From assembly GCA_002431635.1 (NCBI GenBank), contig DJGH01000046.1, positions 22,766 to 44,535 on the forward strand: DNA of 21,770 nt, in the 5' to 3' direction. Shown here piece after piece: positions 14,249 to 21,770 of the stretch (position 1 is the stretch's first letter; each line of letters starts with the position of its first letter). The position numbers and the translations under genes were made by a program. The notes beneath the pieces were generated by a model that did no database searches, was not told the origin of the DNA, and was given only the letters and a program-made list of their open reading frames with translations. Source of the stretch: Petrotoga sp. UBA5851 (GTDB lineage Bacteria > Thermotogota > Thermotogae > Petrotogales > Petrotogaceae).

Positions 14249-14257
14249 AAAAGCCTC

Positions 14258-15979
14258 CTATTCATATAAGCTTACTATTTTTTGTGCTGCTACATCTATT
14301 ATACCCCTGTCTGTTATTTTTATCTGAGGTATAACAGCGAGTTGTATGAAAGAAAGTGTCATGAAAATATCGTTTGAGCACCCCAAAAGTTCAAGACGGT
14401 TCTTCCTTTCCAAGAGTTTTGCAGTAACCTCTTTTATAGTCCTGTCGCTCATCAGGCCTGCTATAGGGAGAGGAAATTCAAATATGACGCTTCCGTTTTT
14501 CACCATAGCTATCCCACCGTTCATTTTTTTGACGGTTTGAGCTGCCAAAACAATATCAGCATCGTTCATGCCACAGACACAAAGATTGTGAGAATCATGA
14601 CCCACGCTTGTGGCCACTGCACCCTCCTTTATTCCTAGTCCATGAATGAACCCCACCGAGTATCCGCTGGCATGATGGCGTTCGAGAATAACTACCTTTG
14701 ATATATCTCTTGCAGGGTCAGCAAGGATATATCCGTTTTTTACAGTTGGCTCTGTTATCAAAGGTGTGGTGTACAAGCTTGCTTTTTCAATTCCTATAAC
14801 TTTTATTTTTCTGCCGGTATCTTTTATCTTTATGTCTTGCTCACAGATCTCAGGAGGATTAAACGAGTATCCTGTCAATTCGGTTTTTGAGTAAATACCG
14901 TTCATGTCTCCAGTTAGAACTCCGTCTTTGACCATAAGTTTTGAATTATGGAAAACCATTTTTATATTCAGATCGTGCAGATTATCAACAACCAGTAGGT
15001 CGGCTTTATATCCGGGAGCAACAGCTCCGCAGCTTCTGAGGTTATAGAACTTGGCCGTATTTATACTAGCCATCCTTATAGCTACTACAGGATCCAATCC
15101 CTTTGCCACAGCTCTTTTTACAAGATTATTGATATGTCCTTGTTCCGTTATCTCCAGTGGATCTCTGTCATCAGTGCAAAAGGAAAAGTACTGGTGATTG
15201 TAAAGGTTTACGGCCGGAATAAGAGCGTCAAAGTTCTTGGCCGCACTGCCCTCACGTATAAAAATATGCATACCCTTGCTTAACTTCTCAATAGCTTCTT
15301 CTTTTGTTGTACATTCATGATCAGACCGGATGAAAGCATTTATATAACCGTTAAGTTTCTTGCCGCTCAGTCCCGGAGCATGGCCATCTATCTTTTTATA
15401 TCTATGTCTTAAAATTTCTATCTTTGTTATGAGTTCTGGTTCTAAAGACAGCACACCGGGGTAGTTCATTACCTCTCCCAGTCCCACCGTTCTTTTCAGA
15501 TGTGAATCAATAAAACCGATCATATCATCCGGACCCAGTTTAGCGCCTGAAGTTTCCAGAGAAGTGGCCGGAACACATGACGGAATAGCAATATAAACGT
15601 TCAGAGCTATTCCTTCGGTCGAATTGTTTATATATTCAAGTCCGTCTACTCCCATCACATTGACTATTTCATGCGGATCCGCTATTACTGTGGTTGTTCC
15701 GTTAAGGATAACAAGCTTTGCAAAGTTCAGCGGAGAGAGCATAGTTGATTCTATATGTACATGGGCATCTATAAAGCCCGGTATGACATACAGGCCATCC
15801 AGATCAGTTATATTATCCGAATTGTCGTATGAACCTACTCCGGCAATTCTTTTGTCAAAAAGAGCTATATCGGAAACTTCTGTTTCTCCGGTAAAAACAT
15901 TCAGAATTTTAGCATTTTTAAGAATACAGTCAGCGTTCTTTTCGCCTAATGCTACGGGGATCATATCCCTTAATTTCAT
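14258..15979 (-). CDS. ade: Adenine deaminase
   Basis: This 573-aa metal-dependent amidohydrolase would deaminate adenine to hypoxanthine and ammonia. Motifs in order: metal-binding H73/H75 in IPGFIDAHVHIESTM, GTTTVIADPHEIVNVMG (94-110, H103), E169 in GLGEVMNYPG, H200 in KIDGHAPGLSG, H221 in RSDHECTT, and the metal-binding D270 in FCTDDRDP. The adenine-deaminase-specific SVGHDSHNLCVCGMNDADI and an intact C-terminal domain follow, and length matches the family. ATG 15979 follows AGGAGGCTTTT; its first 50 bases overlap the end of the NTPase gene. Sitting in the same operon as the hydroxylase, it supplies hypoxanthine for oxidation, so the operon looks built for purine breakdown as well as salvage. 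Confidence 0.95.
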   Translation of the reverse strand: MKLRDMIPVALGEKNADCILKNAKILNVFTGETEVSDIALFDKRIAGVGSYDNSDNITDLDGLYVIPGFIDAHVHIESTMLSPLNFAKLVILNGTTTVIADPHEIVNVMGVDGLEYINNSTEGIALNVYIAIPSCVPATSLETSGAKLGPDDMIGFIDSHLKRTVGLGEVMNYPGVLSLEPELITKIEILRHRYKKIDGHAPGLSGKKLNGYINAFIRSDHECTTKEEAIEKLSKGMHIFIREGSAAKNFDALIPAVNLYNHQYFSFCTDDRDPLEITEQGHINNLVKRAVAKGLDPVVAIRMASINTAKFYNLRSCGAVAPGYKADLLVVDNLHDLNIKMVFHNSKLMVKDGVLTGDMNGIYSKTELTGYSFNPPEICEQDIKIKDTGRKIKVIGIEKASLYTTPLITEPTVKNGYILADPARDISKVVILERHHASGYSVGFIHGLGIKEGAVATSVGHDSHNLCVCGMNDADIVLAAQTVKKMNGGIAMVKNGSVIFEFPLPIAGLMSDRTIKEVTAKLLERKNRLELLGCSNDIFMTLSFIQLAVIPQIKITDRGIIDVAAQKIVSLYE

Positions 15980-16466
15980 AAAAGCCTCCTTTTTCTATCT
16001 TAAGTATCTGAAAATCCTTTATGGAAAGTACAGATATCATCTTTTCCAGGCAACTGCTCCTAACAGTAATGTATAAGGTTAATCCGCTGTGAAGAACTTT
16101 TTTAATCCCCATAAAAAAAAGCTTTCCCTCAAGCTCGGCAGGTCCGGCCTCATCTATGAAGACTGGCTGAACTTTCCTGTTTATAAGATCATGGATACAG
16201 CTGTCAAAAAAAATCAGTGCTTTTTTCGAGAAAGAAAACGGTCCGAAACGGCATACTTCTTCCCATTTGTCATCTATAAACTTGGGGTAAAGTGCAAACT
16301 CAACTTTAGTTTGATTGTCTAGCCGATAAAGATCGTAACCTAAAAATGTTCCATAACAGAACTTTTTTCTGGTTATGATTCCGCCGCCTTCTTTATTAGA
16401 ATTGTATAAATTTTCCATAAACGTAGACTTTCCACTGTTTATTTCACCCGTTACTATGAAGACCAT
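15930..16466 (-). CDS. P-loop NTPase, THEP1-like, in the molybdenum hydroxylase operon
   Basis: This 178-aa P-loop protein has Walker A GEINSGKST (7-15) and a Walker-B-like VFIDEAGPAELEGKLF (102-117). The latter pattern, DE.GP.EL, is typical of the THEP1/NTPase_1 nucleoside-triphosphatase family. The protein is about the family's usual size. In vitro such proteins hydrolyse NTPs; a physiological role is not established. Being placed between the XdhC-like factor and adenine deaminase suggests a role in cofactor maturation or in nucleotide handling, but this is inference. The ATG at 16466 lies inside the 3' end of the xdhC-like gene (13-base overlap) and its 3' end overlaps ade by 50 bases, so translation is likely coupled on both sides. 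Confidence 0.85.
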   Translation of the reverse strand: MVFIVTGEINSGKSTFMENLYNSNKEGGGIITRKKFCYGTFLGYDLYRLDNQTKVEFALYPKFIDDKWEEVCRFGPFSFSKKALIFFDSCIHDLINRKVQPVFIDEAGPAELEGKLFFMGIKKVLHSGLTLYITVRSSCLEKMISVLSIKDFQILKIEKGGFYEIKGYDPRSIRRKER

Positions 16467-17269
16467 TTGCGGCTTAATCCCGGCGCCTGTTTACCATACA
16501 TTGCGGCCTGAATCTGAGCAGTTACCGATACGGCTATCTCGGACGGGGTTTGCCCGCCTATATCCAGACCTATGGGAGAGTACAGAACGGAAAGATCAAC
16601 ATCAGGGTTTTCTTTTTTTATTTTACTTACTATCATACCAGCTTTTTTTTCACTGGCAAGCATTCCGATGTAAAAAGCATCGGTTTTTTTCATTAAAAGC
16701 TCACGAAGGACTTCGTAATCTTTTTCATGTGAGTAGGTGCATATAATATAAATCCCCTTTTTAGGGAATTTATACTCTTTTATAGCTGCTATATAATCTT
16801 TTATTATTTTACAAGAAAGCTTAACCTCCGGTACTTGCACATCTGATCTTTCTTCAAAAACACATACAGAATAATCAAGACGTGAAAGAGACACAAGAAT
16901 TTCCCTTCCGACATTTCCGATTCCGAAAAGAAAAATCTCGGCCTTAGGACCAATATATTCAAAAAAAAGTTTTACTGTCCCGCCGCACAACATATCAACA
17001 GTCTGACTGTCCAACCGCTCTTTTTCGCTGTCCAGAGTGTATGTTTTTGCAGCACATTGTTTGTTTTCAAGTACTTCTTTACAGTCTTTCAGAACAAGCA
17101 TTTCAAGTGGACCACCTCCTATGGAGCCTGTTCTTTGCATAGAAGAAGCAACAAACATTTTCGATCCGATCTTTCCCGGGCCAAAGCCATCTTTTTCAGT
17201 TACAGTTATAAGTACTCCGCTTTTTCCGTTTTCAATGGAACTGATTATCTTTTCGTATATGTCTGTCAT
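16454..17269 (-). CDS. xdhC: XdhC/CoxI-family molybdenum cofactor insertion and sulfuration factor
   Basis: This 271-aa protein is an XdhC/CoxI homologue. In characterised systems such factors bind molybdenum cofactor, help its terminal sulfuration and insert it into xanthine dehydrogenase-type enzymes. The N-terminal XdhC domain shows GSIGGGPLE (48-56) and the conserved Cys in DMLCGGTV (C95). The C-terminal Rossmann domain begins IFLFGIGNVGREI (112-124), and the family end motif PIGLDIGGQTPSEIAVSVTA is intact. An upstream in-frame ATG at 17365 would place 32 residues inside the preceding gene; ATG 17269 preceded by AAGGAGG and giving MTDIYEKII is clearly better. It overlaps the MocA-like gene by 38 bases and the NTPase gene by 13. 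Note that in E. coli naming XdhC is instead the Fe-S subunit. Confidence 0.93.
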   Translation of the reverse strand: MTDIYEKIISSIENGKSGVLITVTEKDGFGPGKIGSKMFVASSMQRTGSIGGGPLEMLVLKDCKEVLENKQCAAKTYTLDSEKERLDSQTVDMLCGGTVKLFFEYIGPKAEIFLFGIGNVGREILVSLSRLDYSVCVFEERSDVQVPEVKLSCKIIKDYIAAIKEYKFPKKGIYIICTYSHEKDYEVLRELLMKKTDAFYIGMLASEKKAGMIVSKIKKENPDVDLSVLYSPIGLDIGGQTPSEIAVSVTAQIQAAMYGKQAPGLSRKWSS

Positions 17270-17876
17270 GCTGTTCCTCCTTGGCCTTTTCTTCATCAGA
17301 TCTCTTTCTAAAAATATCAAGGCAAATATAATAATCATCAATTGTGTCAACATCCGAAACCACACCTACGTCATCGGTTTGCACCGGTACAAAGGTGTGA
17401 TTTTTCAATATATCTCTCAGATTGCGACTGTCCGGACTCATAAGAATCTCTGGATAAAGAGCTTTACTTATTATTATAGGATGTCCTTTTTTTGATTTGT
17501 ATACCGGTATGACGATACTTCCTTTGGTTACAGCAAGTTCATGCACAGTTGTCTGCCTGAAGAGGGGATAGTCTCCTGGGGTTATCAAGAGCTTATCAGA
17601 ACTGACATGCTTAAGCCCGGTTTTTAGAGATGAAAACATCCCTTTTTCATAACTGTCATTTCTGACAAGCTCAACCTTTTTAAAATCTTTCACAAGCTCC
17701 TGCACCTTTCCGCCGTTATAACCGCATACCACTATTACTTTTGAGCACTCGGCATATATGCTTTTTATACACTGCTGTAAAAGAGTAGACTCGCCGAACA
17801 TAAGCTCCATCTTATACGATCCGCTTCTGGTGGAAAGGCCTGCTGCCAGGACAAGACCTTCCAGGGAAGATGCCAT
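17232..17876 (-). CDS. mocA: MocA-type molybdenum cofactor cytidylyltransferase (MobA-like NTP transferase)
   Basis: This 214-aa MobA-like nucleotidyltransferase probably attaches CMP to molybdopterin to form the dinucleotide cofactor for the hydroxylase. The N-terminal NTP-binding motif is LVLAAGLSTRSGSYKMEL (8-25), with R17 and K22 in the expected places and Ser instead of Met after Arg. The metal-binding D102 is in ITPGDYPLF, KKGHPIII (129-136) follows, and the C-terminal VVSDVDTIDDYY is the usual D.DTP.D pattern. The CTP preference (MocA) rather than GTP (MobA) is inferred from genomic context. ATG 17876 lies 3 bases after the preceding stop with no strong Shine-Dalgarno, so reinitiation is likely. 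Its 3' end overlaps xdhC by 38 bases, and the last 30 residues are a charged tail with no visible motif. Confidence 0.88.
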   Translation of the reverse strand: MASSLEGLVLAAGLSTRSGSYKMELMFGESTLLQQCIKSIYAECSKVIVVCGYNGGKVQELVKDFKKVELVRNDSYEKGMFSSLKTGLKHVSSDKLLITPGDYPLFRQTTVHELAVTKGSIVIPVYKSKKGHPIIISKALYPEILMSPDSRNLRDILKNHTFVPVQTDDVGVVSDVDTIDDYYICLDIFRKRSDEEKAKEEQHDRHIRKDNQFH

Positions 17877-17879
17877 AAT

Positions 17880-18521
17880 CTATATTACCGAAAATATCAA
17901 CTGTGTGGAGATAGCTATGAAAAAAGCGATCGAGGCATATAAAAAGTTAGGTTCTGCTTTTTTAGAGCTGTTTTCTTTCTTTAATACATAAAAAATCATT
18001 AAAGCAGTGCTGATTATAATTATGTTAGCTATTGAATCTGTTATCCAGAACTTGTATACAGCTGAGGTGCCTTTAGAAAGCAGCTCCAGTTTGAGTGGGA
18101 ATGTTCGTAGAATAGAAAGATATATAAGATATACAGTTCTCCATCCAAAGGTCATAGCAGCGATATCCAAGGGATTGAGCTTTCTGCCTTTCTGAACAGC
18201 AAAGAAAATGACAAGTAAGACTGCTATACTTTCCATAACAATGCTTATGCTAGGATTAACAATCTTAAGAATATTGCTGACAGGAAGAAAAAAGTTGACA
18301 AGCTTGATAGCTGCGGCTGTAATGCCGCAAATCAGAACGGTTTGCAACTCCGAACTTTTTCTGTATGCCCTGAACATGATTGAAAAACCAATCGGAAACA
18401 TTATAAAAGAAGAGATTCCCGGTATAAAATCTGATACAAAATGCAACAGATACCCTAAAGTAGCTTCAAGCATCCCCCAGACGGAACCATAAAAAATACC
18501 TGCAGATAAGTTTTTCTTCAT
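17880..18521 (-). CDS. Integral membrane protein of unknown function within the molybdenum hydroxylase operon
   Basis: This 213-aa protein has about six hydrophobic segments: roughly 5-28, 34-50, 60-79, 91-108, 116-135 and 163-181, with a last one at the C-terminus (about 191-211). The N-terminal part GIFYGSVWGMLEATLGYLL is glycine-patterned and contains a membrane-embedded Glu. I do not recognise a family. Size and topology would be compatible with a substrate-binding S component of an ECF transporter or another small permease, for purine, molybdate or selenium, but no diagnostic motif supports this. It lies between the FAD subunit (1-base gap) and the MocA-like gene (3-base gap), so it is a real part of the operon. 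GAGAGGGTGA precedes ATG 18521 at a slightly long distance. Confidence 0.78.
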   Translation of the reverse strand: MKKNLSAGIFYGSVWGMLEATLGYLLHFVSDFIPGISSFIMFPIGFSIMFRAYRKSSELQTVLICGITAAAIKLVNFFLPVSNILKIVNPSISIVMESIAVLLVIFFAVQKGRKLNPLDIAAMTFGWRTVYLIYLSILRTFPLKLELLSKGTSAVYKFWITDSIANIIIISTALMIFYVLKKENSSKKAEPNFLYASIAFFIAISTQLIFSVI

Positions 18522-18522
18522 C

Positions 18523-19353
18523 CTAGATCACCCTCTCTATATAGTATTTTAGGAGATTAAGCGAAACTTTTTTTCTGTACATTGCATTAGAACGCTGATC
18601 ATCTATAGGTTTTAAATATTTTTCATAAAGCTTTGATATAGAATAGCTACTGTCATTAAGCTCTTGCCTGCTGCGATTGGAAAAAAGTTTTTCTATTTCG
18701 GCAGAACGCACTACAACCGGTGCAACAGCTCCAATAGCTATTCTTATATCAGATACTGTGTTTCCGCTGTACTTTGCCGCTCCTGCAAATGAAAGCTTGG
18801 AAAGAGCATTAGCTTTCCTTGTTCCTACTTTTTTATAAAAGTAGGAATAACTTCTTAGACTGTCTTCAAAACAAAATTCTGTAAGCAACTCATCTTCTTT
18901 CAAAACTGTTTTTCCCGGTCCTGTTATAAAATCATGAATCTTTATGGTTTTTCTGCCATGCAAACTCTGAACTACCACATTGGCATCAAGAAGGGACATA
19001 AGAAGTATCAAATCTCCGGCAGGTGAAGCATTGCAGATATTGCCGCCTATCGTTGCCAAGTTTCTTATGGACGGGCATGACATACAGGATACAACGTCCC
19101 TGAAAACTCCCCAAAGCAAAGAGCTTTCAAGGATATCAGTCTGTGTTGCACATGCGCCGATATGCGTTATGCCATCTTTAACAGAAATTTCATGAAGCTC
19201 TTCAATTTTTTGAAGCATAAGAAGATCATGCTCATCACTTAACAGAAATTGTTTTTTAAGCATAAGGTCGGTTCCACCTGAAAGTACCGTACACTTCAAC
19301 TCTGATCTCAGTAAAAGAGCTTGGTCAAGTGTAACAGGAGAAAATATTCTCAA
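18523..19353 (-). CDS. xdhB: Xanthine dehydrogenase-type hydroxylase, FAD-binding subunit
   Basis: This 276-aa protein is the FAD subunit of a three-subunit molybdenum hydroxylase. Visible are the first FAD pyrophosphate loop LSGGTDLM (24-31) and the second IRNLATIGGNICNASPAGDL (96-115), both canonical. A C-terminal CO-dehydrogenase flavoprotein-like domain includes KKVGTRKANALSKLSFAGA. It passes electrons from the 2Fe-2S subunit to NAD+ or another acceptor. It starts with TTG at 19353: no ATG is available in place, and the GGGGGGA formed by the Gly-Gly codons at the end of the 2Fe-2S gene acts as Shine-Dalgarno. The gap to that gene is 2 bases. Length is normal for bacterial separate FAD subunits (about 260-300). 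Confidence 0.94.
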   Translation of the reverse strand: MRIFSPVTLDQALLLRSELKCTVLSGGTDLMLKKQFLLSDEHDLLMLQKIEELHEISVKDGITHIGACATQTDILESSLLWGVFRDVVSCMSCPSIRNLATIGGNICNASPAGDLILLMSLLDANVVVQSLHGRKTIKIHDFITGPGKTVLKEDELLTEFCFEDSLRSYSYFYKKVGTRKANALSKLSFAGAAKYSGNTVSDIRIAIGAVAPVVVRSAEIEKLFSNRSRQELNDSSYSISKLYEKYLKPIDDQRSNAMYRKKVSLNLLKYYIERVI

Positions 19354-19355
19354 AG

Positions 19356-19838
19356 TTATCCCCCCGAGACCATATTTTTTTTATAATATTCAAAAGCAAG
19401 CTCTACTCCCTTAAAGATGCTGTTATATCCAGTACATCTGCACAGGTTTCCGGAAAGATGTTCCATGAGCATATCCCTGGAGGGCTTAATATTCCTTTTG
19501 AACATGTCATAACACACTATTACTATTCCTGGTGTACAAAAGCCGCACTGGACGCTTCCCGCATCCGAAAAGCCCTTTTTTATGGCTTGATACTCCGCAG
19601 TATCAAGTATTCCGCTGAGGGTAAGAATTTTTTTATCCTGTGCCATAACAACAGGATATATGCAAGAATGCACTGTAACTCCTTCTATCAGAACTGCGCA
19701 GGCTCCACATTCACCTTCTTTGCAGCCCTGTTTGACATCAGTCTGGTTAAAGTCATTTCTCAGGACATCCGCAAGACTTCTTAAAGGATCTGTATCAACA
19801 GTACAAAATATATGGTTAAGGAAAAAATTAATCTTCAT
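19356..19838 (-). CDS. Xanthine dehydrogenase-type hydroxylase, 2Fe-2S subunit
   Basis: This 160-aa small subunit carries both clusters. The plant-type ferredoxin cluster ligands are C39, C44, C47 (CKEGECGAC) and C59. The second cluster uses C98, C101 (CGFCTPG) and C133, C135 (CRCTGY), typical of the xanthine oxidase family. It relays electrons from the molybdenum site to FAD. An in-frame TTG at 19844 exists, but GGAGGT (inside the end of the large-subunit gene) is spaced 8 bases from ATG 19838, so I chose the ATG. It overlaps the large-subunit gene by 11 bases. The gene is called xdhC in E. coli nomenclature and coxS or xdhS elsewhere; no symbol is given to avoid confusion with the accessory factor downstream. 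Confidence 0.95.
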   Translation of the reverse strand: MKINFFLNHIFCTVDTDPLRSLADVLRNDFNQTDVKQGCKEGECGACAVLIEGVTVHSCIYPVVMAQDKKILTLSGILDTAEYQAIKKGFSDAGSVQCGFCTPGIVIVCYDMFKRNIKPSRDMLMEHLSGNLCRCTGYNSIFKGVELAFEYYKKNMVSGG

Positions 19839-21770
19839 TTTCAATGACCTCCATGAGATATTCTGCTGTTAACGGGAGTTTGCATACCGGCTTTTTTACA
19901 GCGTCAAGAACAGCCCCGGCGACTGCCGGTCCTACTCCCAAAAACGGTATTTCTCCGGCGCCTTTTGCTCCGAAAGGCCCGTTTTCATAGGGGTTTATAA
20001 TATAATCCAAAGATATTTCAACACTGTCTTTAGAAGAAGGAATAATATAATCAGTTAGATTTTTTTGAAGGATTTTCCCATCCTTCATACTCATAACCTC
20101 GCAAGAGCTGTAACCGACTCCCTGAAGAATACCGCCTTCTATCTGGCCGTGAAGAGTGTTTGTATCTATCGGTATGCCTATATCCATTACCGTCCATATC
20201 TTCTCTATGTTCAGCTCATAAGTCAGAGTATTGACGGATACTAAAGCGATATCAGCTCCCCAGGAGTAAGAAGGATAAGCATCACCTTTTAAAAGTTCGT
20301 TGTCCCATTCAAGCCAGGATGGTTGTTGATAATCTGCCTGAGCTGCAACTGCACCATCTTCATTCCACCGCTGTTTAAGCTCTTCACATGCCCTCACAAG
20401 GAGCCCCCCTACGATCATAGTGCTGCGTGAAGCTACCGTAGGTCCTGAATCCGGAACCTTATCAGTATCAACAGGAGCGTATATTACTTTAGAAATATCT
20501 ATCCCAAGGCTTGAAGCAACTATTTTACGCATAACGGTTCCAAGTCCCTGACCCATCTCAACGTTTGATATAAAGATACCGACGGTGCCGTCATGATTTT
20601 TCTTCAATAAGGCACGTGCCTTTATTACTTGCTGTTCTCCGCTTCCTGTAAAACCGCATCCGTGAAGAAAAACCGAAAAACCAACACCCATTTTTATGTG
20701 ATCCTCAGAGTTTTTTTCAGAACAAAGTTTTTTATAATCAGCCATCTCTTTTACTCTGTTTATAATTTCAGTAAGTTTTAAAGGGCCGCGGAATGTTCCG
20801 CCTGTAGTAGTTTTATCTCCAGTTTTGACGATGTAAATGCTTTTAAAAGCAACAACATCTTGGTGGAGCATAAATGCAAGAGTACTCATATGAGTTTCTA
20901 TGGCAAATATAGCCTGTGGACCCCCAAAACCTCTAAAAGCCCCGGTAGGAACAGTGTTGGTAGCGTAAGCTTTTCCTTTTATAATAAAGTTTTCAAAGTT
21001 ATATACCCCAGTACTGCAAAACATAGCCCGTTGAAGGACTACGGACGATAGTCCGGCGTAAGCACCTGCATTCAGTTTTATGTCAATATCAACGGCAGTT
21101 ATTTTGTGATTGAGGTCCAGTGCGGTTTTTACAGTAATAACGGAAGGATGTCTCTTTGTGGTTGAAATAATGTCTTCTTCCCTTTCATAGACAAGTTTTA
21201 CGGGTTTGCCAGATTTAAAAGCCGCAAATGCAGCATGGCCAGCAATTATAGATGGAAATTCTTCTTTTCCTCCAAAAGCTCCGCCGGTAGCTGTCTGGAC
21301 TATGCGGATTCTTTCTCCGCCCCAGCCAAAAGCTTTTTCCAAAGCATGCTTAATATAGTACGGGCATTGCATTGAACCATACACGGTTATGGTTCTGTTT
21401 TCATAAATGGCTATCATTCCCTGAGGTTCCATGTAAACGTGTTCCTGATATCCAGTTTCATAAGTTCTTTCAACTACTTTTTCTGCAGTAGCGAAAGCTT
21501 TTTCAGCATTTCCCCTGCATAACTCATACTCAGCAAAACAGTTGTCCAAACCATATATGGGTATAATATCCTTCCGGAGCGAATCTTCATAAGAAAGAAC
21601 AGGGGTAAGATCTTCGTAATCAATAACAACCTTTTCAGCCAGTTCGGCTACTTTATGGGGATCGGTTCCCACAATAAGCATTATGGGCTCTCCTATAAAG
21701 TTTACTTCGCCGTTTGCAAAAAAAGGCTGGTCATCAAGTATCTCTTTTACTATATTGGATGCCGGAATAT
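19828..21770 (-). CDS. xdhA: Xanthine dehydrogenase-type hydroxylase, molybdenum subunit (5' end outside window)
   Basis: This is the C-terminal approximately 646 residues of the molybdenum subunit; the frame is open through the right edge and begins mid-protein (VNFIGEPIMLIVG near 21670-21700), so roughly 100 N-terminal residues are missing. Motifs include GGAFGGKEE (about 21260-21286), AFRGFGGPQ (about 20910-20937) and the C-terminal FGAKGAGE with the catalytic Glu (about 19955-19980). The AFRGFGGPQ form, with its substrate-contacting Arg, is that of xanthine dehydrogenase/aldehyde oxidases rather than CO dehydrogenase. Together with adenine deaminase this favours hypoxanthine/xanthine as substrate. 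Clostridial homologues are often annotated as selenium-dependent; nothing visible here proves selenium use. The subunit is first of the visible operon. The 617-aa stretch from the ATG at 21681 is not the true start. Confidence 0.94.
   Translation of the reverse strand, partial: IPASNIVKEILDDQPFFANGEVNFIGEPIMLIVGTDPHKVAELAEKVVIDYEDLTPVLSYEDSLRKDIIPIYGLDNCFAEYELCRGNAEKAFATAEKVVERTYETGYQEHVYMEPQGMIAIYENRTITVYGSMQCPYYIKHALEKAFGWGGERIRIVQTATGGAFGGKEEFPSIIAGHAAFAAFKSGKPVKLVYEREEDIISTTKRHPSVITVKTALDLNHKITAVDIDIKLNAGAYAGLSSVVLQRAMFCSTGVYNFENFIIKGKAYATNTVPTGAFRGFGGPQAIFAIETHMSTLAFMLHQDVVAFKSIYIVKTGDKTTTGGTFRGPLKLTEIINRVKEMADYKKLCSEKNSEDHIKMGVGFSVFLHGCGFTGSGEQQVIKARALLKKNHDGTVGIFISNVEMGQGLGTVMRKIVASSLGIDISKVIYAPVDTDKVPDSGPTVASRSTMIVGGLLVRACEELKQRWNEDGAVAAQADYQQPSWLEWDNELLKGDAYPSYSWGADIALVSVNTLTYELNIEKIWTVMDIGIPIDTNTLHGQIEGGILQGVGYSSCEVMSMKDGKILQKNLTDYIIPSSKDSVEISLDYIINPYENGPFGAKGAGEIPFLGVGPAVAGAVLDAVKKPVCKLPLTAEYLMEVIENED

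Noticed and set aside
15624..16076. Plus-strand 150-codon frame across the adenine deaminase/NTPase junction
   Set aside because: It is antisense to two clear genes and has no recognisable motif.
19828..21770. Selenocysteine or selenium-specific signature in the hydroxylase large subunit
   Set aside because: No in-frame UGA is seen, and labile-selenium enzymes have no diagnostic sequence that I can read here.

Overview
The window is a gene-dense, AT-rich bacterial chromosome segment. AGGAGG-type ribosome binding sites are strong, Arg codons are often AGA/AGG, and Ile codons are often ATA. The best guess is a low-GC anaerobe of the Firmicutes (Clostridia). The grounds are a LiaRS/Lnr-type two-component system beside an ABC-2 exporter, a DUF501 gene in a repair operon, and a three-subunit xanthine-dehydrogenase-type molybdenum hydroxylase operon with adenine deaminase. 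This is inference; other low-GC anaerobic lineages are not excluded. No RNA genes, CRISPR arrays or insertion sequences were seen. No stretch longer than about 180 bases lacks a gene.

Region 1 (1-6355, plus strand) looks like one long transcription unit. It carries prmA (ribosomal protein L11 methyltransferase), a DUF501 gene, uvrC, an unrecognised soluble 259-aa protein, an unrecognised 4-TM protein, a membrane histidine kinase and a NarL/LuxR response regulator. The genes overlap or lie within 20 bases of each other. The unit ends at a strong intrinsic terminator (6319-6355).

Region 2 (6383-10558, plus strand) begins only 27 bases after that terminator. It holds a GTG-started ABC ATPase and two ABC-2 permeases that overlap by 4 bases. 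The kinase-regulator-ATPase-permease-permease order is that of the Bacillus subtilis lnrJKLMN (yfiJKLMN) antibiotic-resistance module. The ATPase has an atypical signature motif (LTVG instead of LSGG). The terminator has a competing upstream hairpin, so it may be a regulated attenuator. A nitroreductase-family protein with an unusual N-terminal domain follows.

Region 3 (10605-13829) has an M20 metallopeptidase and a small charged protein on the minus strand, each with its own terminator. An ArsB/NhaD-type transporter lies on the plus strand. Two DNA inverted repeats sit in the promoter or leader regions of the minus-strand genes.

Region 4 (13817-21770, minus strand) is a purine catabolism operon entering from the right edge. 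Transcription order is molybdenum subunit (5' end outside the window), 2Fe-2S subunit, FAD subunit, 6-TM membrane protein, MocA-type cytidylyltransferase, XdhC-type insertion/sulfuration factor, THEP1-like NTPase, adenine deaminase, and an unrecognised 143-aa protein. Together they would convert adenine to hypoxanthine and oxidise hypoxanthine/xanthine, while making and loading the enzyme's own molybdenum cofactor. Several junctions overlap by 11-50 bases, which suggests translational coupling.
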